Of a stretch of DNA of 44,206 nt, positions 29,031-42,200 are shown piece after piece. The stretch comes from Tritrichomonas musculus (taxonomy: Eukaryota; Parabasalia; Tritrichomonadida; Tritrichomonadidae). Each line of letters opens with the position of its first letter. Position 1 is the stretch's first letter. The stretch spans positions 1 through 44,206 of the forward strand of contig JAPFFF010000125.1 of assembly GCA_039105265.1 (NCBI GenBank). Reading direction: 5' to 3'. A program made the position numbers and the translations under genes. The notes under the pieces were generated by a model. That model was not told where the DNA came from, ran no database searches, and worked only from the letters and a program-made list of their open reading frames with translations.

Positions 29031-32000
29031 AGTTTAATAATAAGATTCAAAAAGAACTGCAGTTTAATCATAAGATTCAACGAGAACTGCAGTTTAATAA
29101 TAAGATGAAACAAGAACTGCAGTTGAATCATCAGATTCAACGAGAACTGCAGTTGAATCATCAGATGCAACGACAACTGCAGTTGAATCATCAGATTCAA
29201 CGAGAACTGCAGTTGAATCATCAGATGCAACGAGAACTGCAGTTGAATCATCAGATGCAACGAGAACTGCAGTTGAATCATCAGATGCAACGAGAACTGC
29301 AGTTTAATCATAAGATTCAACGAGAACTGAAGTTTAATAATAAGATGAAACAAGAACTGCAGTTGAATCATCAGATGCAACGACAACTGCAGTTGAATCA
29401 TCAGATGCAACGAGAACTGCAGTTGAATCATCAGATGCAACGAGAACTGCAGTTGAATCATCAGATGCAACGAGAACTGCAGTTGAATCATCAGATGCAA
29501 CGACAACTGCAGTTGAATCATCAGATTCAACGACAACTGCAGTTGAATCATCAGATGCAACGAGAACTGCAGTTGAATCATCAGATGCAACGAGAACTGC
29601 AGTTGAATCATCAGATTCAACGAGAACTGCAGTTGAATCATCAGATTCAACGAGAACTGCAGTTGAATCATCAGATGCAACGAGAACTGCAGTTGAATCA
29701 TCAGATTCAACGAGAACTGCAGTTGAATCATCAGATTCAACGACAACTGCAGTTGAATCATCAGATGCAACGACAACTGCAGTTGAATCATCAGATGCAA
29801 CGAGAACTGCAGTTGAATCATCAGATGCAACGACAACTGCAGTTGAATCATCAGATTCAACGAGAACTGCAGTTGAATCATCAGATTCAACGAGAACTGC
29901 AGTTGAATCATCAGATTCAACGAGAACTGCAGTTGAATCATCAGATTCAACGAGAACTGCAGTTGAATCATCAGATTCAACGAGAACTGCAGTTGAATCA
30001 TCAGATGCAACGACAACTGCAGTTGAATCATCAGATGCAACGACAACTGCAGTTGAATCATCAGATGCAACGAGAACTGCAGTTGAATCATCAGATGCAA
30101 CGACAACTGCAGTTGAATCATCAGATTCAACGAGAACTGCAGTTGAATCATCAGATTCAACGAGAACTGCAGTTGAATCATCAGATTCAACGAGAACTGC
30201 AGTTGAATCATCAGATGCAACGAGAACTGCAGTTGAATCATCAGATTCAACGAGAACTGCAGTTGAATCATCAGATGCAACGACAACTGCAGTTGAATCA
30301 TCAGATGCAACGACAACTGCAGTTGAATCATCAGATGCAACGAGAACTGCAGTTGAATCATCAGATGCAACGAGAACTGCAGTTGAATCATCAGATGCAA
30401 CGAGAACTGCAGTTGAATCATCAGATGCAACGAGAACTGCAGTTGAATCATCAGATGCAACGAGAACTGCAGTTGAATCATCAGATGCAACGAGAACTGC
30501 AGTTGAACCATCAGATTCAACGAGAACTGCAGTTGAATCATCAGATGCAACGAGAACTGCAGTTGAATCATCAGATGCAACGAGAACTGCAGTTTAATAA
30601 TAAGATGCAACAAGAACTGCAGTTGAATCATCAGATGCAACGAGAACTGCAGTTGAATCATCAGATGCAACAAGAACTGCAGTTGAATCATCAGATGCAA
30701 CGAGAACTGCAGTTGAATCATCAGATGCAGCGAGAACTGCAGTTTAATAATAAGATGAAACAAGAACTGCAGTTGAATCATCAGATGCAACGAGAACTGC
30801 AGTTGAATCATCAGATGCAACGAGAACTGCAGTTGAATCATCAGATGCAGCGAGAACTGCAGTTTAATAATAAGATGAAACAAGAACTGCAGTTGAATCA
30901 TCAGATTCAACGAGAACTGCAGTTGAATCATCAGATGCAACGAGAACTGCAGTTGAATCATCAGATGCAACGAGAACTGCAGTTGAATCATCAGATGCAA
31001 CGAGAACTGCAGTTGAATCATCAGATGCAACAAGAACTGCAGTTGAATCATCAGATGCAACGAGAACTGCAGTTGAATCATCAGATGCAGCGAGAACTGC
31101 AGTTTAATAATAAGATGAAACAAGAACTGCAGTTGAATCATCAGATGCAACGAGAACTGCAGTTGAATCATCAGATGCAACGAGAACTGCAGTTGAATCA
31201 TCAGATGCAGCGAGAACTGCAGTTTAATAATAAGATGAAACAAGAACTGCAGTTGAATCATCAGATTCAACGAGAACTGCAGTTGAATCATCAGATGCAA
31301 CGAGAACTGCAGTTGAATCATCAGATGCAACGAGAACTGCAGTTGAATCATCAGATTCAACGAGAACTGCAGTTGAATCATCAGATGCAACGACAACTGC
31401 AGTTGAATCATAAGATTCAACGAGAACTGCAGTTGAATCATCTGATGCAACGAGAACTGCAGTTGAATCATCAGATGCAACGAGAACTGCAGTTGAATCA
31501 TCAGATTCAACGAGAACTGCAGTTTAATAATAAGATTCAACGAGAACTGCAGTTTAATAATAAGATGAAACAAGAACTGCAGTTGAATAATCAGATGCAA
31601 CGACAACTGCAGTTGAATCATCAGATTCAACGACAACTGCAGTTGAATCATCAGATGCAACGACAACTGCAGTTGAATCATCAGATTCAACGAGAACTGC
31701 AGTTGAATCATCAGATTCAACGAGAACTGCAGTTGAATCATCAGATTCAACGAGAACTGCAGTTGAATCATCAGATGCAACGAGAACTGCAGTTGAATCA
31801 TCAGATTCAACGAGAACTGCAGTTGAATCATCAGATGCAACGACAACTGCAGTTGAATCATCAGATGCAACGACAACTGCAGTTGAATCATCAGATGCAA
31901 CGAGAACTGCAGTTGAATCATCAGATGCAACGAGAACTGCAGTTGAATCATCAGATGCAACGAGAACTGCAGTTGAACCATCAGATTCAACGAGAACTGC

Positions 32001-33980
32001 AGTTGAATCATCAGATGCAACGAGAACTGCAGTTGAATCATCAGATGCAACGAGAACTGCAGTTTAATAATAAGATGCAACAAGAACTGCAGTTGAATCA
32101 TCAGATGCAACGAGAACTGCAGTTGAATCATCAGATGCAACAAGAACTGCAGTTGAATCATCAGATGCAACGAGAACTGCAGTTGAATCATCAGATGCAG
32201 CGAGAACTGCAGTTTAATAATAAGATGAAACAAGAACTGCAGTTGAATCATCAGATGCAACGAGAACTGCAGTTGAATCATCAGATGCAGCGAGAACTGC
32301 AGTTTAATAATAAGATGAAACAAGAACTGCAGTTGAATCATCAGATTCAACGAGAACTGCAGTTGAATCATCAGATGCAACGAGAACTGCAGTTGAATCA
32401 TCAGATGCAACGAGAACTGCAGTTGAATCATCAGATGCAACGAGAACTGCAGTTGAATCATCAGATTCAACGAGAACTGCAGTTGAATCATCAGATGCAA
32501 CGACAACTGCAGTTGAATCATAAGATTCAACGAGAACTGCAGTTGAATCATCTGATGCAACGAGAACTGCAGTTGAATCATCAGATGCAACGAGAACTGC
32601 AGTTGAATCATCAGATTCAACGAGAACTGCAGTTGAATCATCAGATGCAACGAGAACTGCAGTTGAATCATCAGATTCAACGAGAACTGCAGTTGAATCA
32701 TCAGATGCAACGACAACTGCAGTTGAATCATCAGATGCAACGACAACTGCAGTTGAATCATCAGATGCAACGAGAACTGCAGTTGAATCATCAGATGCAA
32801 CGAGAACTGCAGTTGAATCATCAGATGCAACGAGAACTGCAGTTGAACCATCAGATTCAACGAGAACTGCAGTTGAATCATCAGATGCAACGAGAACTGC
32901 AGTTGAATCATCAGATGCAACGAGAACTGCAGTTTAATAATAAGATGCAACAAGAACTGCAGTTGAATCATCAGATGCAACGAGAACTGCAGTTGAATCA
33001 TCAGATGCAACAAGAACTGCAGTTGAATCATCAGATGCAACGAGAACTGCAGTTGAATCATCAGATGCAGCGAGAACTGCAGTTTAATAATAAGATGAAA
33101 CAAGAACTGCAGTTGAATCATCAGATGCAACGAGAACTGCAGTTGAATCATCAGATGCAGCGAGAACTGCAGTTTAATAATAAGATGAAACAAGAACTGC
33201 AGTTGAATCATCAGATTCAACGAGAACTGCAGTTGAATCATCAGATGCAACGAGAACTGCAGTTGAATCATCAGATGCAACGAGAACTGCAGTTGAATCA
33301 TCAGATGCAACGAGAACTGCAGTTGAATCATCAGATTCAACGAGAACTGCAGTTGAATCATCAGATGCAACGACAACTGCAGTTGAATCATAAGATTCAA
33401 CGAGAACTGCAGTTGAATCATCAGATGCAACGAGAACTGCAGTTGAATCATCAGATGCAACGAGAACTGCAGTTGAATCATCAGATTCAACGAGAACTGC
33501 AGTTTAATAATAAGATTCAACGAGAACTGCAGTTTAATAATAAGATGAAACAAGAACTGCAGTTGAATAATCAGATGCAACGAGAACTGCAGTTGAATCA
33601 TCAGATTCAACGACAACTGCAGTTGAATCATCAGATTCAACGACAACTGCAGTTGAATCATCAGATTCAACGAGAACTGCAGTTGAATCATCAGATTCAA
33701 CGAGAACTGCAGTTGAATCATCAGATGCAACGACAACTGCAGTTGAATCATCAGATTCAACGAGAACTGCAGTTGAATCATCAGATGCAACGAGAACTGC
33801 AGTTGAATCATCAGATGCAACGACAACTGCAGTTGAATCATCAGATTCAACGAGAACTGCAGTTGAATCATCAGATGCAACGAGAACTGCAGTTGAATCA
33901 TCAGATGCAACGAGAACTGCAGTTGAATCATCAGATTCAACGAGAACTGCAGTTGAATCATCAGATGCAACGAGAACTGT
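29031..33980. repeat. Family B higher-order segment 2, 4950 bp
   Basis: It is bounded by the ctgtag marker at 29030 and 33980. That is 165 units exactly. It begins with the distinctive gattcaaaaagaac unit and then a gatgaaacaag unit, which are repeated at the start of the two following segments. The gaactgaag marker sits 300 bp after the boundary in this segment and in both that follow. Confidence 0.85.
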
Positions 33981-36900
33981 AGTTTAATAATAAGATTCAA
34001 AAAGAACTGCAGTTTAATCATAAGATTCAACGAGAACTGCAGTTTAATAATAAGATGAAACAAGAACTGCAGTTGAATCATCAGATTCAACGAGAACTGC
34101 AGTTGAATCATCAGATGCAACGACAACTGCAGTTGAATCATCAGATTCAACGAGAACTGCAGTTGAATCATCAGATGCAACGAGAACTGCAGTTGAATCA
34201 TCAGATGCAACGAGAACTGCAGTTGAATCATCAGATGCAACGAGAACTGCAGTTTAATCATAAGATTCAACGAGAACTGAAGTTTAATAATAAGATGAAA
34301 CAAGAACTGCAGTTGAATCATCAGATGCAACGACAACTGCAGTTGAATCATCAGATGCAACGAGAACTGCAGTTGAATCATCAGATGCAACGAGAACTGC
34401 AGTTGAATCATCAGATTCAACGAGAACTGCAGTTGAATCATCAGATGCAACGAGAACTGCAGTTGAATCATCAGATGAAACAAGAACTGCAGTTGAATCA
34501 TCAGATTCAACGAGAACTGCAGTTGAACCATCAGATTCAACGAGAACTGCAGTTGAATCATCAGATGCAACGACAACTGCAGTTGAATCATCAGATGCAA
34601 CGAGAACTGCAGTTGAATCATCAGATGCAACGAGAACTGCAGTTGAATCATCAGATTCAACGAGAACTGCAGTTGAATCATCAGATTCAACGAGAACTGC
34701 AGTTGAATCATCAGATGCAACGAGAACTGCAGTTGAATCATCAGATTCAACGAGAACTGCAGTTGAATCATCAGATTCAACGAGAACTGCAGTTGAATCA
34801 TCAGATGCAACGACAACTGCAGTTGAATAATCAGATGCAACGACAACTGCAGTTGAATCATCAGATGCAACGAGAACTGCAGTTGAATCATCAGATGCAA
34901 CGACAACTGCAGTTGAATCATCAGATTCAACGAGAACTGCAGTTGAATCATCAGATTCAACGAGAACTGCAGTTGAATCATCAGATTCAACGAGAACTGC
35001 AGTTGAATCATCAGATGCAACGAGAACTGCAGTTGAATCATCAGATTCAACGAGAACTGCAGTTGAATCATCAGATGCAACGACAACTGCAGTTGAATCA
35101 TCAGATGCAACGACAACTGCAGTTGAATCATCAGATGCAACGAGAACTGCAGTTGAATCATCAGATGCAACGAGAACTGCAGTTGAATCATCAGATGCAA
35201 CGAGAACTGCAGTTGAATCATCAGATGCAACGAGAACTGCAGTTGAATCATCAGATGCAGCGAGAACTGCAGTTGAATCATCAGATGCAACGAGAACTGC
35301 AGTTGAACCATCAGATTCAACGAGAACTGCAGTTGAATCATCAGATGCAACGAGAACTGCAGTTGAATCATCAGATGCAACGAGAACTGCAGTTTAATAA
35401 TAAGATGCAACAAGAACTGCAGTTGAATCATCAGATGCAACAAGAACTGCAGTTGAATCATCAGATGCAACAAGAACTGCAGTTGAATCATCAGATGCAA
35501 CGAGAACTGCAGTTGAATCATCAGATGCAGCGAGAACTGCAGTTTAATAATAAGATGAAACAAGAACTGCAGTTGAATCATCAGATGCAACGAGAACTGC
35601 AGTTGAATCATCAGATGCAACGAGAACTGCAGTTGAATCATCAGATGCAGCGAGAACTGCAGTTTAATAATAAGATGAAACAAGAACTGCAGTTGAATCA
35701 TCAGATTCAACGAGAACTGCAGTTGAATCATCAGATGCAACGAGAACTGCAGTTGAATCATCAGATGCAACGAGAACTGCAGTTGAATCATCAGATGCAA
35801 CGAGAACTGCAGTTGAATCATCAGATTCAACGAGAACTGCAGTTGAATCATCAGATGCAACGACAACTGCAGTTGAATCATAAGATTCAACGAGAACTGC
35901 AGTTGAATCATCTGATGCAACGAGAACTGCAGTTGAATCATCAGATGCAACGAGAACTGCAGTTTAATAATAAGATTCAACGAGAACTGCAGTTTAATAA
36001 TAAGATGAAACAAGAACTGCAGTTGAATAATCAGATGCAACGACAACTGCAGTTGAATCATAAGATTCAACGAGAACTGCAGTTGAATCATCTGATGCAA
36101 CGAGAACTGCAGTTGAATCATCAGATGCAACGAGAACTGCAGTTTAATAATAAGATTCAACGAGAACTGCAGTTTAATAATAAGATGAAACAAGAACTGC
36201 AGTTGAATAATCAGATGCAACGACAACTGCAGTTGAATCATAAGATTCAACGAGAACTGCAGTTGAATCATAAGATTCAACGAGAACTGCAGTTGAATCA
36301 TCTGATGCAACGAGAACTGCAGTTGAATCATCAGATGCAACGAGAACTGCAGTTTAATAATAAGATTCAACGAGAACTGCAGTTTAATAATAAGATGAAA
36401 CAAGAACTGCAGTTGAATCATCAGATGCAACGACAACTGCAGTTGAATCATAAGATTCAACGAGAACTGCAGTTGAATCATCTGATGCAACGAGAACTGC
36501 AGTTGAATCATCAGATTCAACGAGAACTGCAGTTTAATAATAAGATTCAACGAGAACTGCAGTTTAATAATAAGATGAAACAAGAACTGCAGTTGAATAA
36601 TCAGATGCAACGACAACTGCAGTTGAATCATCAGATTCAACGACAACTGCAGTTGAATCATCAGATGCAACGACAACTGCAGTTGAATCATCAGATTCAA
36701 CGAGAACTGCAGTTGAATCATCAGATTCAACGAGAACTGCAGTTGAATCATCAGATTCAACGAGAACTGCAGTTGAATCATCAGATGCAACGAGAACTGC
36801 AGTTGAATCATCAGATTCAACGAGAACTGCAGTTGAATCATCAGATGCAACGACAACTGCAGTTGAATCATCAGATGCAACGACAACTGCAGTTGAATCA

Positions 36901-39230
36901 TCAGATGCAACGAGAACTGCAGTTGAATCATCAGATGCAACGAGAACTGCAGTTGAATCATCAGATGCAACGAGAACTGCAGTTGAACCATCAGATTCAA
37001 CGAGAACTGCAGTTGAATCATCAGATGCAACGAGAACTGCAGTTGAATCATCAGATGCAACGAGAACTGCAGTTTAATAATAAGATGCAACAAGAACTGC
37101 AGTTGAATCATCAGATGCAACGAGAACTGCAGTTGAATCATCAGATGCAACAAGAACTGCAGTTGAATCATCAGATGCAACGAGAACTGCAGTTGAATCA
37201 TCAGATGCAGCGAGAACTGCAGTTTAATAATAAGATGAAACAAGAACTGCAGTTGAATCATCAGATGCAACGAGAACTGCAGTTGAATCATCAGATGCAG
37301 CGAGAACTGCAGTTTAATAATAAGATGAAACAAGAACTGCAGTTGAATCATCAGATTCAACGAGAACTGCAGTTGAATCATCAGATGCAACGAGAACTGC
37401 AGTTGAATCATCAGATGCAACGAGAACTGCAGTTGAATCATCAGATGCAACGAGAACTGCAGTTGAATCATCAGATTCAACGAGAACTGCAGTTGAATCA
37501 TCAGATGCAACGACAACTGCAGTTGAATCATAAGATTCAACGAGAACTGCAGTTGAATCATCTGATGCAACGAGAACTGCAGTTGAATCATCAGATGCAA
37601 CGAGAACTGCAGTTGAATCATCAGATGCAACGAGAACTGCAGTTGAATCATCAGATGCAACGAGAACTGCAGTTGAATCATCAGATGCAACGAGAACTGC
37701 AGTTTAATAATAAGATTCAACAAGAACTGCAGTTTAATCATAAGATTCAACGAGAACTGCAGTTTAATCATAAGATTCAACGAGAACTGCAGTTTAATAA
37801 TAAGATTCAACAAGAACTGCAGTTGAATCATCAGATTCAACGAGAACTGCAGTTGAATCATCAGATTCAACGAGAACTGCAGTTGAATCATCAGATTCAA
37901 CGAGAACTGCAGTTGAATCATCAGATGCAACGAGAACTGCAGTTGAATCATCAGATTCAACGAGAACTGCAGTTGAATCATCAGATGCAACGACAACTGC
38001 AGTTGAATCATCAGATGCAACGACAACTGCAGTTGAATCATCAGATGCAACGAGAACTGCAGTTGAATCATCAGATGCAACGAGAACTGCAGTTGAATCA
38101 TCAGATGCAACGAGAACTGCAGTTGAACCATCAGATTCAACGAGAACTGCAGTTGAATCATCAGATGCAACGAGAACTGCAGTTGAATCATCAGATGCAA
38201 CGAGAACTGCAGTTTAATAATAAGATGCAACAAGAACTGCAGTTGAATCATCAGATGCAACGAGAACTGCAGTTGAATCATCAGATGCAACAAGAACTGC
38301 AGTTGAATCATCAGATGCAGCGAGAACTGCAGTTTAATAATAAGATGAAACAAGAACTGCAGTTGAATCATCAGATGCAACGAGAACTGCAGTTGAATCA
38401 TCAGATGCAACGAGAACTGCAGTTGAATCATCAGATGCAACGAGAACTGCAGTTTAATAATAAGATGAAACAAGAACTGCAGTTGAATCATCAGATTCAA
38501 CGAGAACTGCAGTTGAATCATCAGATGCAACGAGAACTGCAGTTGAATCATCAGATGCAACGAGAACTGCAGTTGAATCATCAGATGCAACGAGAACTGC
38601 AGTTGAATCATCAGATTCAACGAGAACTGCAGTTGAATCATCAGATGCAACGAGAACTGCAGTTGAATCATCAGATTCAACGAGAACTGCAGTTGAATCA
38701 TCTGATGCAACGAGAACTGCAGTTGAATCATCAGATGCAACGAGAACTGCAGTTGAATCATCAGATTCAACGAGAACTGCAGTTTAATAATAAGATTCAA
38801 CGAGAACTGCAGTTTAATAATAAGATGAAACAAGAACTGCAGTTGAATAATCAGATGCAACGACAACTGCAGTTGAATCATCAGATTCAACGACAACTGC
38901 AGTTGAATCATCAGATTCAACGACAACTGCAGTTGAATCATCAGATTCAACGAGAACTGCAGTTGAATCATCAGATTCAACGAGAACTGCAGTTGAATCA
39001 TCAGATGCAACGACAACTGCAGTTGAATCATCAGATTCAACGAGAACTGCAGTTGAATCATCAGATGCAACGAGAACTGCAGTTGAATCATCAGATGCAA
39101 CGACAACTGCAGTTGAATCATCAGATGCAACGAGAACTGCAGTTGAATCATCAGATGCAACGAGAACTGCAGTTGAATCATCAGATTCAACGAGAACTGC
39201 AGTTGAATCATCAGATGCAACGAGAACTGT
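33981..39230. repeat. Family B higher-order segment 3, 5250 bp
   Basis: It is bounded by ctgtag at 33980 and 39230, which is 175 units. It opens with the same series of variant units as the neighbouring segments and is ten units longer than segment 2. It contains a local run of 180-210 bp sub-repeats near 35.9-36.6 kb that the other segments lack. Confidence 0.85.
35881..36600. repeat. 180/210-bp nested sub-repeat inside family B
   Basis: A six-unit block starts with a taagattcaacgag unit followed by a tctgatgcaacgag unit, and contains two tttaataataag units and one ttgaataatcag unit. It starts at 35881, 36061, 36271 and 36451. The third step is 210 bp because one taagattcaacgag unit is doubled at 36241/36271. 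Elsewhere (27871, 31411, 32521, 37531) the taagattcaacgag-tctgatgcaacgag pair is present only singly, so this looks like a recent local amplification. Confidence 0.85.
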
Positions 39231-42200
39231 AGTTTAATAATAAGATTCAAAAAGAACTGCAGTTTAATCATAAGATTCAACGAGAACTGCAGTTTAATAA
39301 TAAGATGAAACAAGAACTGCAGTTGAATCATCAGATTCAACGAGAACTGCAGTTGAATCATCAGATGCAACGACAACTGCAGTTGAATCATCAGATTCAA
39401 CGAGAACTGCAGTTGAATCATCAGATGCAACGAGAACTGCAGTTGAATCATCAGATGCAACGAGAACTGCAGTTGAATCATCAGATGCAACGAGAACTGC
39501 AGTTTAATCATAAGATTCAACGAGAACTGAAGTTTAATAATAAGATGAAACAAGAACTGCAGTTGAATCATCAGATGCAACGACAACTGCAGTTGAATCA
39601 TCAGATGCAACGAGAACTGCAGTTGAATCATCAGATGCAACGAGAACTGCAGTTGAATCATCAGATTCAACGAGAACTGCAGTTGAATCATCAGATGCAA
39701 CGAGAACTGCAGTTGAATCATCAGATGAAACAAGAACTGCAGTTGAATCATCAGATTCAACGAGAACTGCAGTTGAACCATCAGATTCAACGAGAACTGC
39801 AGTTGAATCATCAGATGCAACGACAACTGCAGTTGAATCATCAGATGCAACGAGAACTGCAGTTGAATCATCAGATGCAACGAGAACTGCAGTTGAATCA
39901 TCAGATTCAACGAGAACTGCAGTTGAATCATCAGATTCAACGAGAACTGCAGTTGAATCATCAGATGCAACGAGAACTGCAGTTGAATCATCAGATTCAA
40001 CGAGAACTGCAGTTGAATCATCAGATTCAACGAGAACTGCAGTTGAATCATCAGATGCAACGACAACTGCAGTTGAATCATCAGATGCAACGACAACTGC
40101 AGTTGAATCATCAGATGCAACGAGAACTGCAGTTGAATCATCAGATGCAACGACAACTGCAGTTGAATCATCAGATTCAACGAGAACTGCAGTTGAATCA
40201 TCAGATTCAACGAGAACTGCAGTTGAATCATCAGATTCAACGAGAACTGCAGTTGAATCATCAGATGCAACGAGAACTGCAGTTGAATCATCAGATTCAA
40301 CGAGAACTGCAGTTGAATCATCAGATGCAACGACAACTGCAGTTGAATCATCAGATGCAACGACAACTGCAGTTGAATCATCAGATGCAACGAGAACTGC
40401 AGTTGAATCATCAGATGCAACGAGAACTGCAGTTGAATCATCAGATGCAACGAGAACTGCAGTTGAATCATCAGATGCAACGAGAACTGCAGTTGAATCA
40501 TCAGATGCAACGAGAACTGCAGTTGAATCATCAGATGCAACGAGAACTGCAGTTGAACCATCAGATTCAACGAGAACTGCAGTTGAATCATCAGATGCAA
40601 CGAGAACTGCAGTTGAATCATCAGATGCAACGAGAACTGCAGTTTAATAATAAGATGCAACAAGAACTGCAGTTGAATCATCAGATGCAACGAGAACTGC
40701 AGTTGAATCATCAGATGCAACAAGAACTGCAGTTGAATCATCAGATGCAACGAGAACTGCAGTTGAATCATCAGATGCAGCGAGAACTGCAGTTTAATAA
40801 TAAGATGAAACAAGAACTGCAGTTGAATCATCAGATGCAACGAGAACTGCAGTTGAATCATCAGATGCAACGAGAACTGCAGTTTAATAATAAGATGAAA
40901 CAAGAACTGCAGTTGAATAATCAGATGCAACGACAACTGCAGTTGAATCATCAGATTCAACGACAACTGCAGTTGAATCATCAGATGCAACGACAACTGC
41001 AGTTGAATCATCAGATTCAACGAGAACTGCAGTTTAATAATAAGATTCAACGAGAACTGCAGTTGAATCATCAGATTCAACGAGAACTGCAGTTGAATCA
41101 TCAGATGAAACAAGAACTGCAGTTGAATCATCAGATTCAACGAGAACTGCAGTTGAACCATCAGATTCAACGAGAACTGCAGTTGAATCATCAGATTCAA
41201 CGACAACTGCAGTTGAATCATCAGATGCAACGACAACTGCAGTTGAATCATCAGATTCAACGAGAACTGCAGTTTAATAATAAGATTCAAAGAGAACTGC
41301 AGTTGAATCATCAGATGCAACGAGAACTGCAGTTGAATCATCAGATGAAACAAGAACTGCAGTTGAATCATCAGATTCAACGAGAACTGCAGTTGAACCA
41401 TCAGATTCAACGAGAACTGCAGTTGAATCATCAGATTCAACGACAACTGCAGTTGAATCATCAGATGCAACGAGAACTGCAGTTGAATCATCAGATGCAA
41501 CGAGAACTGCAGTTGAATCATCAGATTCAACGAGAACTGCAGTTGAATCATCAGATTCAACGAGAACTGCAGTTGAATCATCAGATGAAACAAGAACTGC
41601 AGTTGAATCATCAGATTCAACGAGAACTGCAGTTGAACCATCAGATTCAACGAGAACTGCAGTTGAATCATCAGATGCAACGAGAACTGCAGTTGAATCA
41701 TCAGATGCAACGAGAACTGCAGTTGAATCATCAGATGCAACGAGAACTGCAGTTGAATCATCAGATGCAACGAGAACTGCAGTTGAATCATCAGATGCAA
41801 CGAGAACTGCAGTTGAATCATCAGATTCAACGAGAACTGCAGTTGAATCATCAGATGCAACAAGAACTGCAGTTGAATCATCAGATTCAACGAGAACTGC
41901 AGTTGAATCATCAGATGCAACGAGAACTGCAGTTGAATCATCAGATGCAACGAGAACTGCAGTTGAATCATCAGATGCAACGAGAACTGCAGTTGAATCA
42001 TCAGATGCAACGAGAACTGCAGTTTAATAATAAGATTCAACAAGAACTGCAGTTTAATCATAAGATTCAACGAGAACTGCAGTTTAATCATAAGATTCAA
42101 CGAGAACTGCAGTTTAATAATAAGATTCAACAAGAACTGCAGTTGAATCATCAGATGCAACGAGAACTGCAGTTGAATCATCAGATTCAACGAGAACTGC

